64,000 nt of DNA from Streptococcus sanguinis (GCF_003943735.1 NZ_RJMV01000008.1:18915-82914); one strand, 5' to 3'. Numbered from the stretch's first letter, positions 44,001 through 51,893 are shown. Made by a program: numbers and translations. The notes: generated from the letters alone by a model not told the origin.

Positions 44001-46692
44001 GGCCGCCGACAGTTTGGTTTGTGCTATCCGCATTTGACGAGATGGTAATTGCAGCTTTTGACTTATCAACTACTGCATTGATGCCAGTCAGTTGACCAAC
44101 TAATCCTCCGATATTGTACGGTGACCTCGTTTCATAGGAGTTGACAATTCTTCCCTTGAAACTGCTGTTCGCAATCTTAGAATTATCACCCTTCCACACC
44201 AAGCCACCAATGCCACGTTCGCCAGCCAGAACACCGTCTACGTGGACATTGTTAATCCTTGTTGCATTATTGGCTTCATTTGCAAGGGCCCCAATATCAG
44301 TTTTTCCTGAGATATTCACATCTTTAAGAGCCAGATTTTCTACAGTAGCAGCGCTCAAAGTGTCAAATAAAGGCTTCTTCAAATTATAAATAGCATAATT
44401 TTTTCCGTCTTTGCTGCCAAAGAGTTTACCAGTAAATCTGCCCTTTATATAACTGCTAGCGCCATTTTCTAGTTCAACCTCGTTGGCATTCAGACTAGCA
44501 CCTAAATAATAGGTTCCATTGAGATTGTTATTTATAGCTTGAACTAGGTTACTAAAGGACGTAAAGTTTGTAACTTCTTTCTCTGCCTTTTTGGCAAGGT
44601 AAAAAGTATAGTTATCCTCGTATTTATTGTCAATGTCCTGTTTTAATTTTTCCGCACTTGCTGTAATTTTATAAACTGGCTGACCATCTTTCGTGCTGTC
44701 AACTATTGAAGAAATCGGCAAGAAGACATCTTTAAATTTAGATGATTTCACTTTCACGAAATAATTCTCTTGATTGCTTGGAACTGCATCCAGAGAAACG
44801 TGTTGCCTGTATTTTCCATTCGTTAGACTATACAACTCCACATCAGATACATTTCTTAGCTCGATATTCTTTTCTGGTTCTTGCTTCTGCTCTTTCGGCT
44901 CTTGAGCTTTTTCAGCAGGATTTTCCGCTTCTGACGCCGCTGGTTCAATGTTTCCAGTATACTCTTGCGGAGGTTCTACCTGCTCGGGCTCAACAATCGC
45001 TCCAGCTTGAGTTCCTGTGTATTCAGGTAATGAAGAAACTTGTTCAGGTTCAACAATTGCTCCTGCTTGAACCCCTGTATATTCTGGTAAGGGGGTCACT
45101 TGTTCAGGTGACACTACTGCACCGGCTTGAGTTCCCGTATACTCTGGTAAGGGAGTCACTTGCGCAGGTTCGACTACCGCACCTGATTGAACCCCTGTAT
45201 ATTCTGGTAAAGGAGTCACTTGTTCAGGTTCTACGATTGCTCCTGCTTGAACCCCTGTATATTCTGGTAAGGGAGTCACTTGTTCAGGTGACACTACTGA
45301 ACCTGATTGAGTTCCCGTATACTCTGGCAATGGAGTCACTTGCGCAGGTTCGACTACCGCGCCTGCTTGAGTTCCCGTATACTCTGGTAAGGGAGTCACT
45401 TGTTCAGGTGACACTACTGAACCTGCTTGAACACCGGTGTATTCTGGTAATGGAGGAACTTGCTCAGGTTCTACTATTGCCCCGGATTGAACACCCCCTA
45501 TCTCCGGTTCAATTTGTTCAGGCTCAACTATGGCTCCCGATAATGCACCTGTATACTCAGGCAAGGAAGCCACCTGCTCAGGCTCAACGATTGCCCCTGA
45601 TTGGACACCTGTGTACTCTGGTAAGGGAGCGACTTGCTCGGGTTCCACCAAGTTAGAAGCTACTGATTTTTCGCTAGTCGCTTCAAGCTTTTTAGTCCCT
45701 TTTTCCACTATTTTAGGAGTTGCTTCCTCTATTTTAGTCGAAAGAACCTCTCTAGAAACTACCGCATTATCTACAGTAAAAATTCGAACGACTTCGATTT
45801 TACGGCCTGGTTTGCCTTCTTGTTTTACTCTTACAGTACCTTCAGCTAAATCAGGATTCTCTTGTATTTGTTCTCCAAAGGCTATCTCAGTTTCAATGTT
45901 CTCTTCTTTGTATAATAGCTCAGGCTTAGCTGCTCGGTCAGACAAGACTTCATCTTGAGGCTCAATTGTATTGACGCCAAGAGTTTGATTTTTCAGCCCA
46001 TTCTTATCAAAAGAAAGAGAATAATCTAGATTCTTATTTTGGTTTAAAACTTCTTTATCCTCATTAGCATTCTGCTGATTATCAAGAATCTTATTGTCTA
46101 ATAATTTCTTAATCGATTCAACTTTTATGTAGCCAACATAGGTATAGCCCGAGATCTCACCCGGTGACGGCAGACTTTCCCCAGCCGATACTTGATATTC
46201 GGCATTATACTGTAGCAAGATACCATTTCCCAGTGCATCAACGGATAGTATCAAACCTCCACTGACACCAGCACCCACCAAAACAGTCAGTAGGAACTTG
46301 CTTTGAACCTTTCTTTTTGACACAACAAAAACAACCAATCCTATCGTCGTTAACAGACCAGCCGTCATCATAGTATTGGAATGGTTATTGTCACCTGTAT
46401 TCGGTAAGGTTTTTGCTCCAGTATTTGAGTTTAACCTGTAGACAAGATAGTAAGTCTCCTCGTTGCCTTCTGACATTTTAGGAAATCCACTTACAATCAA
46501 CTCCTTTTCTTGCGGAGTTATTTCAGTATCTGTCACATATTTATAGTGAACATTGAACTTTTCCTGTGCTTGAACAGAGTCAACCCCAACGATAGAAACA
46601 AAAAATAAACTAGAAATAGCAGCCGAAACAAGCCCGACAGCTAATTTCCTAAAAGCAAACCGAGTTTGCTTCTCCCCAAAAAACTTTTTCAT
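41008..46692 (-). CDS. iga: IgA1-type zinc metalloprotease, M26 family, wall-anchored
   Basis: This 1894-residue surface protease has a YSIRK-like signal (F-R-K-L-A-V-G-L), then an N-terminal L-P-N-T-G sorting motif near residue 97 and two hydrophobic segments, as in streptococcal IgA1 and Zmp proteases. A G5-like domain precedes twelve 20-residue repeats (44953-45648). GLUG-like repeats follow, then the catalytic zinc site H-E-M-T-H with E-x-F-A-K-G-L-L-Q downstream. The repeats fit the S. sanguinis IgA1 protease, which cuts the Pro-Thr bond of the human IgA1 hinge. ZmpB-like specificity cannot be excluded. The ATG at 46692 has AAAGGG 6 nt upstream. The frame is open to a TTG at 46707. Confidence 0.85.
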   Translation of the reverse strand: MKKFFGEKQTRFAFRKLAVGLVSAAISSLFFVSIVGVDSVQAQEKFNVHYKYVTDTEITPQEKELIVSGFPKMSEGNEETYYLVYRLNSNTGAKTLPNTGDNNHSNTMMTAGLLTTIGLVVFVVSKRKVQSKFLLTVLVGAGVSGGLILSVDALGNGILLQYNAEYQVSAGESLPSPGEISGYTYVGYIKVESIKKLLDNKILDNQQNANEDKEVLNQNKNLDYSLSFDKNGLKNQTLGVNTIEPQDEVLSDRAAKPELLYKEENIETEIAFGEQIQENPDLAEGTVRVKQEGKPGRKIEVVRIFTVDNAVVSREVLSTKIEEATPKIVEKGTKKLEATSEKSVASNLVEPEQVAPLPEYTGVQSGAIVEPEQVASLPEYTGALSGAIVEPEQIEPEIGGVQSGAIVEPEQVPPLPEYTGVQAGSVVSPEQVTPLPEYTGTQAGAVVEPAQVTPLPEYTGTQSGSVVSPEQVTPLPEYTGVQAGAIVEPEQVTPLPEYTGVQSGAVVEPAQVTPLPEYTGTQAGAVVSPEQVTPLPEYTGVQAGAIVEPEQVSSLPEYTGTQAGAIVEPEQVEPPQEYTGNIEPAASEAENPAEKAQEPKEQKQEPEKNIELRNVSDVELYSLTNGKYRQHVSLDAVPSNQENYFVKVKSSKFKDVFLPISSIVDSTKDGQPVYKITASAEKLKQDIDNKYEDNYTFYLAKKAEKEVTNFTSFSNLVQAINNNLNGTYYLGASLNANEVELENGASSYIKGRFTGKLFGSKDGKNYAIYNLKKPLFDTLSAATVENLALKDVNISGKTDIGALANEANNATRINNVHVDGVLAGERGIGGLVWKGDNSKIANSSFKGRIVNSYETRSPYNIGGLVGQLTGINAVVDKSKAAITISSNADSTNQTVGGLAGLVEKDALISNSYAEGNINNVKRFGSVAGIAGYLWDRGSNEERHAGRLHNVLSDVNVMNGNAISGYHYRGMRITDSYSNKDNRVYKVTLEKDEVVTKESLEERGTILDASQIASKKSEINSLAVPTVETLLTSTNKESDFSKIEDYQASRALAYKNIEKLLPFYDKATIVKYGNLVKEDSALFEKEVLSAVMMKDNEVITDIALHKEVANKLLLHYNDHTSETLDITYQSDFSKLAEYRVGDTGLIYTPNQFLHSHSSIINEVLPDLRAVDYQSEAIRNTLGISSGVSLTELYLEEQFAKTKENLANTLEKLLSADAVIASENQTINGYVVDKIKRNKEALLLGLTYLERWYNFNYGDVNVKDLVMYHMDFFGKGNVSPLDTIIELGKSGFNNLLAKNNVDAYSISLANNNGTKDLFSTLVNYREVFLPNKTNNQWFKEQTKAYIVEEKSAIDEVRVKQEQAGSKYSIGVYDRITSDTWKYRNMVLPLLTMPERSVFVISTISSLGFGAYDRYRNNEHRAGAELNKFVEDNAQETAKRQRDHYDYWYRILDEQGREKLYRNILVYDAYKFGDDTTVGKATAEAQFDSSNTAMKYFFGPVGNKVVHNKHGAYATGDGVYYMGYRMLDKDGAITYTHEMTHDSDNEIYLGGYGRRSGLGPEFFAKGLLQAPDHPDDATITVNSILKYDKNDATEKSRLQVLDPTKRFQNADDLKNYVHNMFDVIYMLEYLEGMSIVNRLSDVQKVNALRKVENKYVRDADGNDVYATNVIKNITMADAQKINSFDSLIENNILSAREYKNGDVERNGYHTIKLFSPIYSALSSEKGTPGDLMGRRMAYELLAAKGFKDGMVPYISNQYEDDAKQNGKTISIYGKTRGLVTDDLVLRKVFNGQFNNWTEFKKAMYEERKNKFDSLNKVTFDDTRQPWTSYATKTISTVGELQALMDEAVLKDANDNWYSWSGYKPEHDSAVHKLKKAVFKAYLDQTNDFRKSIFENQK
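44953..45648 (-). repeat. Tandem 60-bp repeats in the protease gene
   Basis: Eleven full copies and one partial copy encode the 20-residue unit V-E-P-E-Q-V-T-P-L-P-E-Y-T-G-V-Q-A-G-A-I with variants V-S-P-E-Q and V-E-P-A-Q. The third unit is only 18 residues and lacks the P-E-Y-T-G part. Copies 5-10 are nearly identical at the DNA level, so the copy number should vary by slippage or recombination without breaking the frame. Confidence 0.9.
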
Positions 46693-46702
46693 TAAAATCC
46701 CT

Positions 46703-46777
46703 TTCAAATTATTCTAAAAAGAATAACAAATCCTTTAACCAGAGAATGGGCAACAGTAAGCCGTTGCATTCATTCAT
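46703..46777 (-). CDS. Small hydrophobic ORF directly upstream of iga
   Basis: This 24-codon frame starts with ATG at 46777-46775 and has AGGGGGA 6 nt upstream, a good ribosome binding site. It encodes mostly Leu, Ile, Val and Phe after M-N-E-C-N-G. It stops with TGA at 46705-46703, 10 nt before the iga ATG, and its stop overlaps the iga ribosome binding site. It could be a leader peptide that couples translation to iga, or a small membrane peptide. It may also be a chance frame. Confidence 0.4.
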
Positions 46778-46869
46778 CTGAATCCCCCTAACAAAAATTC
46801 CCTAATCAACAATCTCATATAACTTTTATCTTATTCATAATATCTCCTAAATCGCAATAATCTGTCTAA

Positions 46870-46907
46870 ATTATATCATACAATCCTATTTTTTGTTAGC
46901 GTTTTAA
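46870..46907 (-). promoter_or_regulatory. Promoter and candidate cre site of iga
   Basis: Minus-strand TGATATAAT (46878-46870) is an extended -10, about 180 nt before iga. TTAAAACGCTAACA (46907-46894) matches the cre consensus TGWAANCGNTNWCA at 13 of 14 positions. The long leader carries the small ORF at 46703-46777 and a 7-codon frame at 46838-46815. Confidence 0.5.
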
Positions 46908-46933
46908 CATAAAAGTGATTTTTGGATACAAAA

Positions 46934-46955
46934 AACCAAGTCTTTCGACTTGGTT
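46934..46955 (-). terminator. Terminator downstream of the integrase
   Basis: AACCAAGTC (46934-46942) and GACTTGGTT (46947-46955) form a perfect 9-bp stem with a TTTC loop, followed by a T-run on the minus strand. Confidence 0.8.
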
Positions 46956-47044
46956 GATTTCTATGATTGGAAACTCTATTATTTAAGAGTAACAATTTGC
47001 TAATCTTATTTTCTCCCAGTATTAGTGGGTTAATTCCTCCATTT

Positions 47045-48232
47045 TCAACTTTGGCAGGAATTTGGTAGGTAAATTGATAATCCAAGATTATCTAAACTGT
47101 CTGTAATCTCTTCTGAAATTGTTGAATCACCTGAATAATACCAGTGACTATATGTATTCAACGTGGTTGACTTATCAGCATGTCCTAATCGATATGAAAC
47201 ATATAAGGTATCCTTATGCAATACATTTATAAGGTAGGAAGCGTGACTATGTCTTAAACCTTTCCCCGTAATTTCTGGTACACCCGCAACTCTAGCATGC
47301 CTTTTTATTATCCTAGAAATTGTAGACTTACACAAGGGGGCACCAAAACGTGATATTACATAATCTTTATCATCATTCTTTATTTGAACTTCTCGCCATT
47401 TTTTAAGTATTGTAATCGTAAAATCATCTAAATCAATTTTACGATTCCCTGCTACTGTCTTTGTTTGTTGTTTAGCATACCATACACCGTTTTTGTCTTT
47501 CTCAATTGTCGAATGAACATGAATCCATTTACGTTCAAAATCAATATCTTCCCATTTAAGAGCAATACCCTCACTAACTCTTAAGCCAGTCATAAAATAT
47601 AACCAGATTGTCATGTAATTATGGAGTCCCTCATACTCACTAATATCAAAAGAGTTTATTACCTTCTTAAATTCATCAAATGTCCAAAATTTTGTATCAG
47701 GGTGCTTTCCTCTAGGATTATCTAATCCTTTAAAAGGAACTCTATCAATATAACCCAATCTTTCTGCATAGCCCAGACACGCTTTAAATCTAGACCACAT
47801 ATTTTTAGCATAGTTACTAGAATACTTGTCTATAATAGCTAAGCGAAATCTTTCACAGTCAATAGTACTAATATCTGATAATTTTTTACTACCAAATTGC
47901 TTAATAAATAACTGATGATGTGGTAAAGCGGTCTGATAAGTTACAAATTGAACTTTTTGTTGATAATATTTTAAATAAATCTCTTCCATAAACTCTCTAA
48001 AAGTTAGAAAACTATTATTAATAGTAGAGTTCACAAATTCATGTTTTAAACGAAGTATCTCTTCATAAGCTTCCTTAAAAGAATTAAACGGTAGTCCCTG
48101 TTGATTTTTCCTTCCTTTCTTTTGAATTCTTTTCCCAGTTATTGGATCAACTCCTAATTCAATTTGAAAGTAAATTTTTCCTTTTGAATCTTTGTATACA
48201 CCTTTATATTTCTTTGTCTTTGATATAACCAT
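47045..48232 (-). CDS. int: Tyrosine recombinase/integrase of the element
   Basis: This 395-residue site-specific recombinase integrates and excises the element. An N-terminal AP2-like arm-binding domain (Y-K-G-V-Y-K-D-S-K-G) is followed by a SAM-like core-binding domain and the catalytic domain with Arg218 (T-G-L-R-V-S-E-G), H-x-x-R (L-R-H-S-H-A), L-G-H and the nucleophile Tyr361. The ATG at 48232 has AAGGTGAG upstream; a GTG three codons earlier is also possible. It overlaps the DUF3173 gene and ends at a strong terminator, so the attachment site should lie just beyond, near 46960-47040. Confidence 0.92.
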   Translation of the reverse strand: MVISKTKKYKGVYKDSKGKIYFQIELGVDPITGKRIQKKGRKNQQGLPFNSFKEAYEEILRLKHEFVNSTINNSFLTFREFMEEIYLKYYQQKVQFVTYQTALPHHQLFIKQFGSKKLSDISTIDCERFRLAIIDKYSSNYAKNMWSRFKACLGYAERLGYIDRVPFKGLDNPRGKHPDTKFWTFDEFKKVINSFDISEYEGLHNYMTIWLYFMTGLRVSEGIALKWEDIDFERKWIHVHSTIEKDKNGVWYAKQQTKTVAGNRKIDLDDFTITILKKWREVQIKNDDKDYVISRFGAPLCKSTISRIIKRHARVAGVPEITGKGLRHSHASYLINVLHKDTLYVSYRLGHADKSTTLNTYSHWYYSGDSTISEEITDSLDNLGLSIYLPNSCQS

Positions 48233-48473
48233 TTTTCTCACCTTCTATATCTGAAAAAGAAATACCAATTAAATTTTCTACAATATTTTTAGGAGCAATG
48301 CCTAACCTTTTATTATCGAAAGGTGAACAACCTAATTGTACCGCATTCTTATCATTTTTTCTAGCTTCTTCAAACTTTTTTACAGCAATTTTTTTTGCTT
48401 GTCTAATAATATTTCTCGATGTGTGCTCTGGAAAACCAATCGCAACTAAATCTTTATAGTTTACTGTTTCCAT
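48204..48473 (-). CDS. DUF3173 family protein (integrase partner, possible excisionase-like)
   Basis: This 89-residue basic protein resembles DUF3173, with G-F-P-E-H-T-S-R-N-I-I-R-Q-A-K and a C-terminal P-K-N-I-V-E-N-L-I-G motif. Such small proteins are usually encoded next to ICE integrases and may act as recombination directionality factors; this role is inferred. The frame is open to 48512. The ATG at 48473 is preferred because AAAGGAAG stands 10 nt upstream. It overlaps int by about 30 nt, so the two are co-translated. Confidence 0.7.
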   Translation of the reverse strand: METVNYKDLVAIGFPEHTSRNIIRQAKKIAVKKFEEARKNDKNAVQLGCSPFDNKRLGIAPKNIVENLIGISFSDIEGEKNGYIKDKEI

Positions 48474-48742
48474 GATTTTACTACTTCCTTTCTTAGATTT
48501 TTTCACCTCCATGGCATGACTGATGAAGTCATCATAAGAATTTCACTTGCTGCTCTTTTACGGTGGCAGCCTGAACGGTCAGAAGTATCATTGTATATCA
48601 TTTGTATCATGGCATATAAAGTATCGCTCTATTTTATTGATGGTTTTAATATCGCTCTTATCATGGCGAGCCATTCAAAACTGCTCCACAAATGAGGAAA
48701 GTACCATTTTGGACTATTCAATTGTCAATGTGCTTTCTTAAC
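48474..48742. other. Intergenic stretch between the XRE and DUF3173 genes
   Basis: These 269 nt hold no convincing gene. A 28-codon minus-strand frame at 48588-48674 (start M-A-R-H-D-K) lacks a ribosome binding site and may be a remnant. TTGACA near 48722 has no good -10 partner. The int operon promoter should lie here but cannot be fixed. Confidence 0.5.
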
Positions 48743-48970
48743 CTAATACTTTTTAGAGTAATAGTCTTCTTTATTATCCACTCGACCTACAAGGTAATCT
48801 AAACTTACATTATAAAAATCTGCAAGTTTGATAAGGTCATCTATAGAGATTAACCTGGTACCTGATTCCATTTTAGAATACGCTGATCTTGTACAATTTA
48901 AGATTGTTTTTGCAACATATTCTTGTGTCAAATCATCATCCTCGCGTAAATCTCTAATCCTTTTCAACAT
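48743..48970 (-). CDS. XRE-family transcriptional regulator (Cro/CI-like)
   Basis: This 75-residue protein is a single helix-turn-helix: L-T-Q-E-Y-V-A-K-T-I-L-N-C-T-R-S-A-Y-S is helix 2-3, followed by L-I-K-L-A-D-F-Y-N-V-S-L-D-Y-L. It probably represses the excision or transfer genes of the element. The ATG has TTAGGAG 8 nt upstream. It stands alone between the int module and the relaxase, both on the same strand. Confidence 0.88.
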   Translation of the reverse strand: MLKRIRDLREDDDLTQEYVAKTILNCTRSAYSKMESGTRLISIDDLIKLADFYNVSLDYLVGRVDNKEDYYSKKY

Positions 48971-49073
48971 CCAATGTCTCCTAAAACAAGTATAATATAG
49001 TTATTTTCTTATTTTTAAATATGTGACAAATTGGAACATGAAACTATTCTAGATATACTTTTTAGGAAATTGT

Positions 49074-50903
49074 TTACTCTATATGTATCTCATTTTCCTT
49101 GATAGATTTCGTATTTTTTGTTTTCTGGTAGTTCTTTATCGTACGATTAAACATCTCAAATAAATTTATAGCTTCCCTATGTTGTTCCTTCAGTTTTTCA
49201 AGCCTTCCTTTATAAATGAACAAATCTTTCTCTATTGTGTCCACTGATATTTTGACATTAATATTATCTTCTAAATTTCCTGAACCATTTTCCATATCAT
49301 TCAACAATATTTCCTCTAAACTAGACAAATTATCAATTTTATCTTGGACTTGTTGAATCATATTCTCTAGATATGATATTTGGTCAATGAAATCTTTTGT
49401 TATGTCTTCATAAGTATTCGAACTAGTTTCTGAAGATATAAGAAAATCTAATTGTTCTATTTTTTCTTTAATTTTGCTTAGAGGAATTCTTCTATACATA
49501 TACTGCGATTCATACTGAAGATTAAATTGTCTAATCAAAGTTTTACCTTTCATAAAGCGATTTTTTTCTGCTGAATCTTTATGATATACATAGTAAGAAC
49601 TAGTTTCTCTGAGAAATACTTTAACTTTTTCTTCTTCCATATTGATTTGAATATTTGGTACAAAAATAAGTCCTTCTTGTCGGATTCCAAACTGTACCTT
49701 AATGTAAATTCCATCTTCTACCACTTCTTCAACTTGATTAAGATTCAACTCTACTTCAAACTCATGAACAGCATCCCTATTTCTCTTGAAATCTTGATAT
49801 GATTTCCATATCCCATCTTCTGTCGGCAACTTTTTTTCTTTAATTAGCTTTTCTTCATTGTAACGTTCAACTAAATTTTTATTATCTAAGACAACAGTTT
49901 CATTTTTGTTATTAAAATAGTCTTGAAAATAACTAACACTATACTGATTCGTTTTTACCAATTCCTGCTCTGAAATCTTAATCCCATCAAATTCAAATAG
50001 AACATGTTTTGCTTTCGGAATTATTTTTAAGCCCAAAAATTCTGCTCGTTGAATCAATTCATTCATATTCTTCATTTTCGGAAGTAAAAATTCTAAGATG
50101 TTTATGATTTCCCTTTGAACAAACTTTTTCTTAAAATAAGTTTCATTATAAGGTTGTTTTCTACTCAATTTACTATCACGTACGACTTGTTTCATATTTG
50201 AATCAGTCATAAAATAAGTAACATGCTTGTGTCTAAAATCAATTTTTAAATGTAAAGCTTTTGCTTTTTTCTTGAAATCTTCAAAATTTTTCGAGTTCTC
50301 GATTAGAAAATATACTCGTTGTTTTATTTCGTATTTGTAATTTGTTTTTCGATAAACTTCATACTGATGATGAGAATAACGATTTTCTATAATTTTTGCG
50401 CCTACAATTTTTGAAAGACGATCTGAAACCATTCTTAGATTACGTTCTGCTTTATAATCCCATAGAAACTTTTTATCAGAATTCTTATCAATTGAATTTA
50501 GTATGATGTGATTGTGGATATGATCTTTATCAACATGAGTTGCCACGATAAATCGAAATCTACCACCTGTTAACTCTTTAACTGTCTCATAACCAATCTG
50601 ATTGATTTGTTCTGGAGTAAGATGGTCATCTGGAGAAAAGGACTGAATGATATGATGAGAATGAATTTTTCTTTGATTTGCTTCTTGCCTATCATGACGA
50701 ATTTCATAAAGAGTATCATTGCTTAAAAAATTATCATTGTACATCTTCACTAGTTCTTTATAACTAGGAAAATCTAAATAATTTCTCATGCCAAAATCTG
50801 AAACTAGTGTTAGGTTTTTTGTTTTACTTGGATTCAAAATATATTTGATTAGTTTACTACGATAATTTTTTCCATGTATCGCAAAGTGTTTAGTGACGAC
50901 CAT
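49074..50903 (-). CDS. Conjugative relaxase, MOB-P type (SAG1250/Tn5252 family)
   Basis: This 609-residue relaxase nicks oriT and pilots the DNA strand into the recipient. The metal-binding motif H-V-D-K-D-H-I-H-N-H-I lies near residue 125, and H-H-I-I-Q-S-F is the motif before it. A long C-terminal region with predicted coiled coil (about 490-590) follows. The start ATG has GAGGAAA upstream and overlaps the MobC gene by 14 nt. It is the third gene of a relaxosome operon that starts downstream of the candidate oriT. Confidence 0.88.
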   Translation of the reverse strand: MVVTKHFAIHGKNYRSKLIKYILNPSKTKNLTLVSDFGMRNYLDFPSYKELVKMYNDNFLSNDTLYEIRHDRQEANQRKIHSHHIIQSFSPDDHLTPEQINQIGYETVKELTGGRFRFIVATHVDKDHIHNHIILNSIDKNSDKKFLWDYKAERNLRMVSDRLSKIVGAKIIENRYSHHQYEVYRKTNYKYEIKQRVYFLIENSKNFEDFKKKAKALHLKIDFRHKHVTYFMTDSNMKQVVRDSKLSRKQPYNETYFKKKFVQREIINILEFLLPKMKNMNELIQRAEFLGLKIIPKAKHVLFEFDGIKISEQELVKTNQYSVSYFQDYFNNKNETVVLDNKNLVERYNEEKLIKEKKLPTEDGIWKSYQDFKRNRDAVHEFEVELNLNQVEEVVEDGIYIKVQFGIRQEGLIFVPNIQINMEEEKVKVFLRETSSYYVYHKDSAEKNRFMKGKTLIRQFNLQYESQYMYRRIPLSKIKEKIEQLDFLISSETSSNTYEDITKDFIDQISYLENMIQQVQDKIDNLSSLEEILLNDMENGSGNLEDNINVKISVDTIEKDLFIYKGRLEKLKEQHREAINLFEMFNRTIKNYQKTKNTKSIKENEIHIE

Positions 50904-51255
50904 AAAATTTCCTCAATTTTTCAGATTGGATAAGAAAATCTTTCTCCACTTCTACTATTAACTCTTCTATACCTTTTCTCAATTCATCTAATTCAACTTC
51001 CGTTATTAAGTTCGAATAATTTATGCTTCTGGCGATTTGATTAATATTATTTCCTATTCGTTTTAATTCAAAAATTAAATCTTGATAACTATTCGTATCA
51101 ATGGTGATGAAATTCATACCAGGATCTAATAGAGTTCGTCTAGCATATTCTGAAAAGGATAAGCAGTTACTTTTTGAGATATTTTCATTTAATTTGACTA
51201 ATTCGAGATCAGATAAAAAGACTTTTTTTAAATTTGTTCTATATCGGTGTTCCAC
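50890..51255 (-). CDS. mobC: Relaxosome protein MobC
   Basis: This 121-residue protein matches the MobC pattern: an N-terminal ribbon-helix-helix-like part (S-F-S-E-Y-A-R-R-T-L-L) and the hallmark R-I-G-N-N-I-N-Q-I-A-R. MobC binds oriT and opens the strands for the relaxase. The start is a GTG with GAGGTGG upstream. It overlaps the relaxase gene and is separated from the preceding gene by only 1 nt. Confidence 0.85.
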   Translation of the reverse strand: MEHRYRTNLKKVFLSDLELVKLNENISKSNCLSFSEYARRTLLDPGMNFITIDTNSYQDLIFELKRIGNNINQIARSINYSNLITEVELDELRKGIEELIVEVEKDFLIQSEKLRKFYGRH

Positions 51256-51256
51256 T

Positions 51257-51616
51257 CTACCACCTCATGTATTTGTTACTAAAATCTTCACTAAGAGGAC
51301 TTGTTTTTTCTACCTCTTTAATTAATTCTTGAATACAAGTTAACAGAATAGAAACATGTTCTTGAGTAACCTGATGATTTATTTTAGCAATTATTAATAT
51401 TTCATGAACATCACGGCTAATTTGTTCCAACTTTTGATTTTTCCAAATGTTGAACCATTTTTCCATCTGTTTTTGTCCATCAGACAATAGTAAGCTTTTA
51501 CGGAGAAAATCAGAAAAATTATCCTCTCCTTTCTCTCTCATTAAATCTAATATTTGTTTTTCTTCCGTTTCTGTTAAGCGAAATTGTTTCCGAATACTAC
51601 GTATATCTCTTTTCAT
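51257..51616 (-). CDS. Relaxosome accessory DNA-binding protein (SAG1252-like)
   Basis: This 119-residue protein has an N-terminal ribbon-helix-helix-like segment (F-R-L-T-E-T-E-E-K-Q-I then N-F-S-D-F-L-R-K-S-L) and a C-terminal helical part. It is the first gene of the three-gene relaxosome operon and stands directly beside the candidate oriT. It is therefore likely to bind oriT and help the relaxase. The family name is recalled from ICESa2603-like elements. Confidence 0.65.
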   Translation of the reverse strand: MKRDIRSIRKQFRLTETEEKQILDLMREKGEDNFSDFLRKSLLLSDGQKQMEKWFNIWKNQKLEQISRDVHEILIIAKINHQVTQEHVSILLTCIQELIKEVEKTSPLSEDFSNKYMRW

Positions 51617-51644
51617 ATGACTTTTCCTCCCTCATTGATACCTG

Positions 51645-51830
51645 TACTGACAATGTAAGCTTACAGACACTGTCAGTATATTTTTCAAAATAGATTCAAC
51701 ATTTTTGTAAGGCTTTGCGAGCTCAGATATTGTGTCCACAATATCCCAAAAATCATATCGCCTGCCATTTCAAACCTCACGGTTTAAAAAACAAACGATA
51801 TGAAAATGTGGTGGCACGCCCCCAAACCCC
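51645..51830. other. Candidate origin of transfer (oriT)
   Basis: Upstream of the relaxosome genes lie three strong inverted repeats. TACTGACA/TGTCAGTA (51645-51678) encloses the palindrome TGTAAGCTTACA. GATATTGTG/CACAATATC (51726-51745) has a 2-nt loop. CATATCG/CGATATG (51754-51802) encloses AAACC/GGTTT. A GTGGTGGCACGCCCCC stretch follows. Repeats of this kind next to relaxase and MobC genes are typical of oriT. The nick site cannot be placed. Confidence 0.55.
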
Positions 51831-51849
51831 CAAGATAAATCTAAATTAA

Positions 51850-51872
51850 AAAAAGTATAACAAATACTTTTT
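51850..51872 (-). promoter_or_regulatory. Palindromic operator over the relaxosome promoter
   Basis: AAAAAGTAT (51850-51858) and ATACTTTTT (51864-51872) form a perfect 9-bp inverted repeat around AACAA. On the minus strand the second arm contains the extended -10 TGTTATACT. The 13-mer GTTATACTTTTTT also occurs in the pezA promoter region (about 56192-56204), so one regulator of the element may act at both. Confidence 0.5.
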
Positions 51873-51893
51873 GATAAAATTATCACAGAAAAA

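Noticed and set aside
44953..45648. CRISPR-like regular repeats
   Set aside because: The repeats are contiguous, in frame and encode a known type of protein repeat; there are no unique spacers and no cas genes.
44742..45656. 304-codon plus-strand frame opposite the protease repeats
   Set aside because: It is the antisense of the 60-bp repeats, which keep a second frame open by their periodicity. It has no ribosome binding site and a non-protein-like Leu/Val/Gln repeat.
46815..46838. Seven-codon leader frame M-N-K-I-K-V-I with a GGAG site
   Set aside because: Too short to support by itself. It is mentioned with the iga leader but not called as a gene.
46876..47085. 69-codon minus-strand frame overlapping the integrase end
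   Set aside because: It crosses the integrase terminator hairpin and overlaps int in another frame without a start signal.
48588..48674. 28-codon frame beginning M-A-R-H-D-K
   Set aside because: No ribosome binding site and no recognisable family; kept only as a possible remnant.
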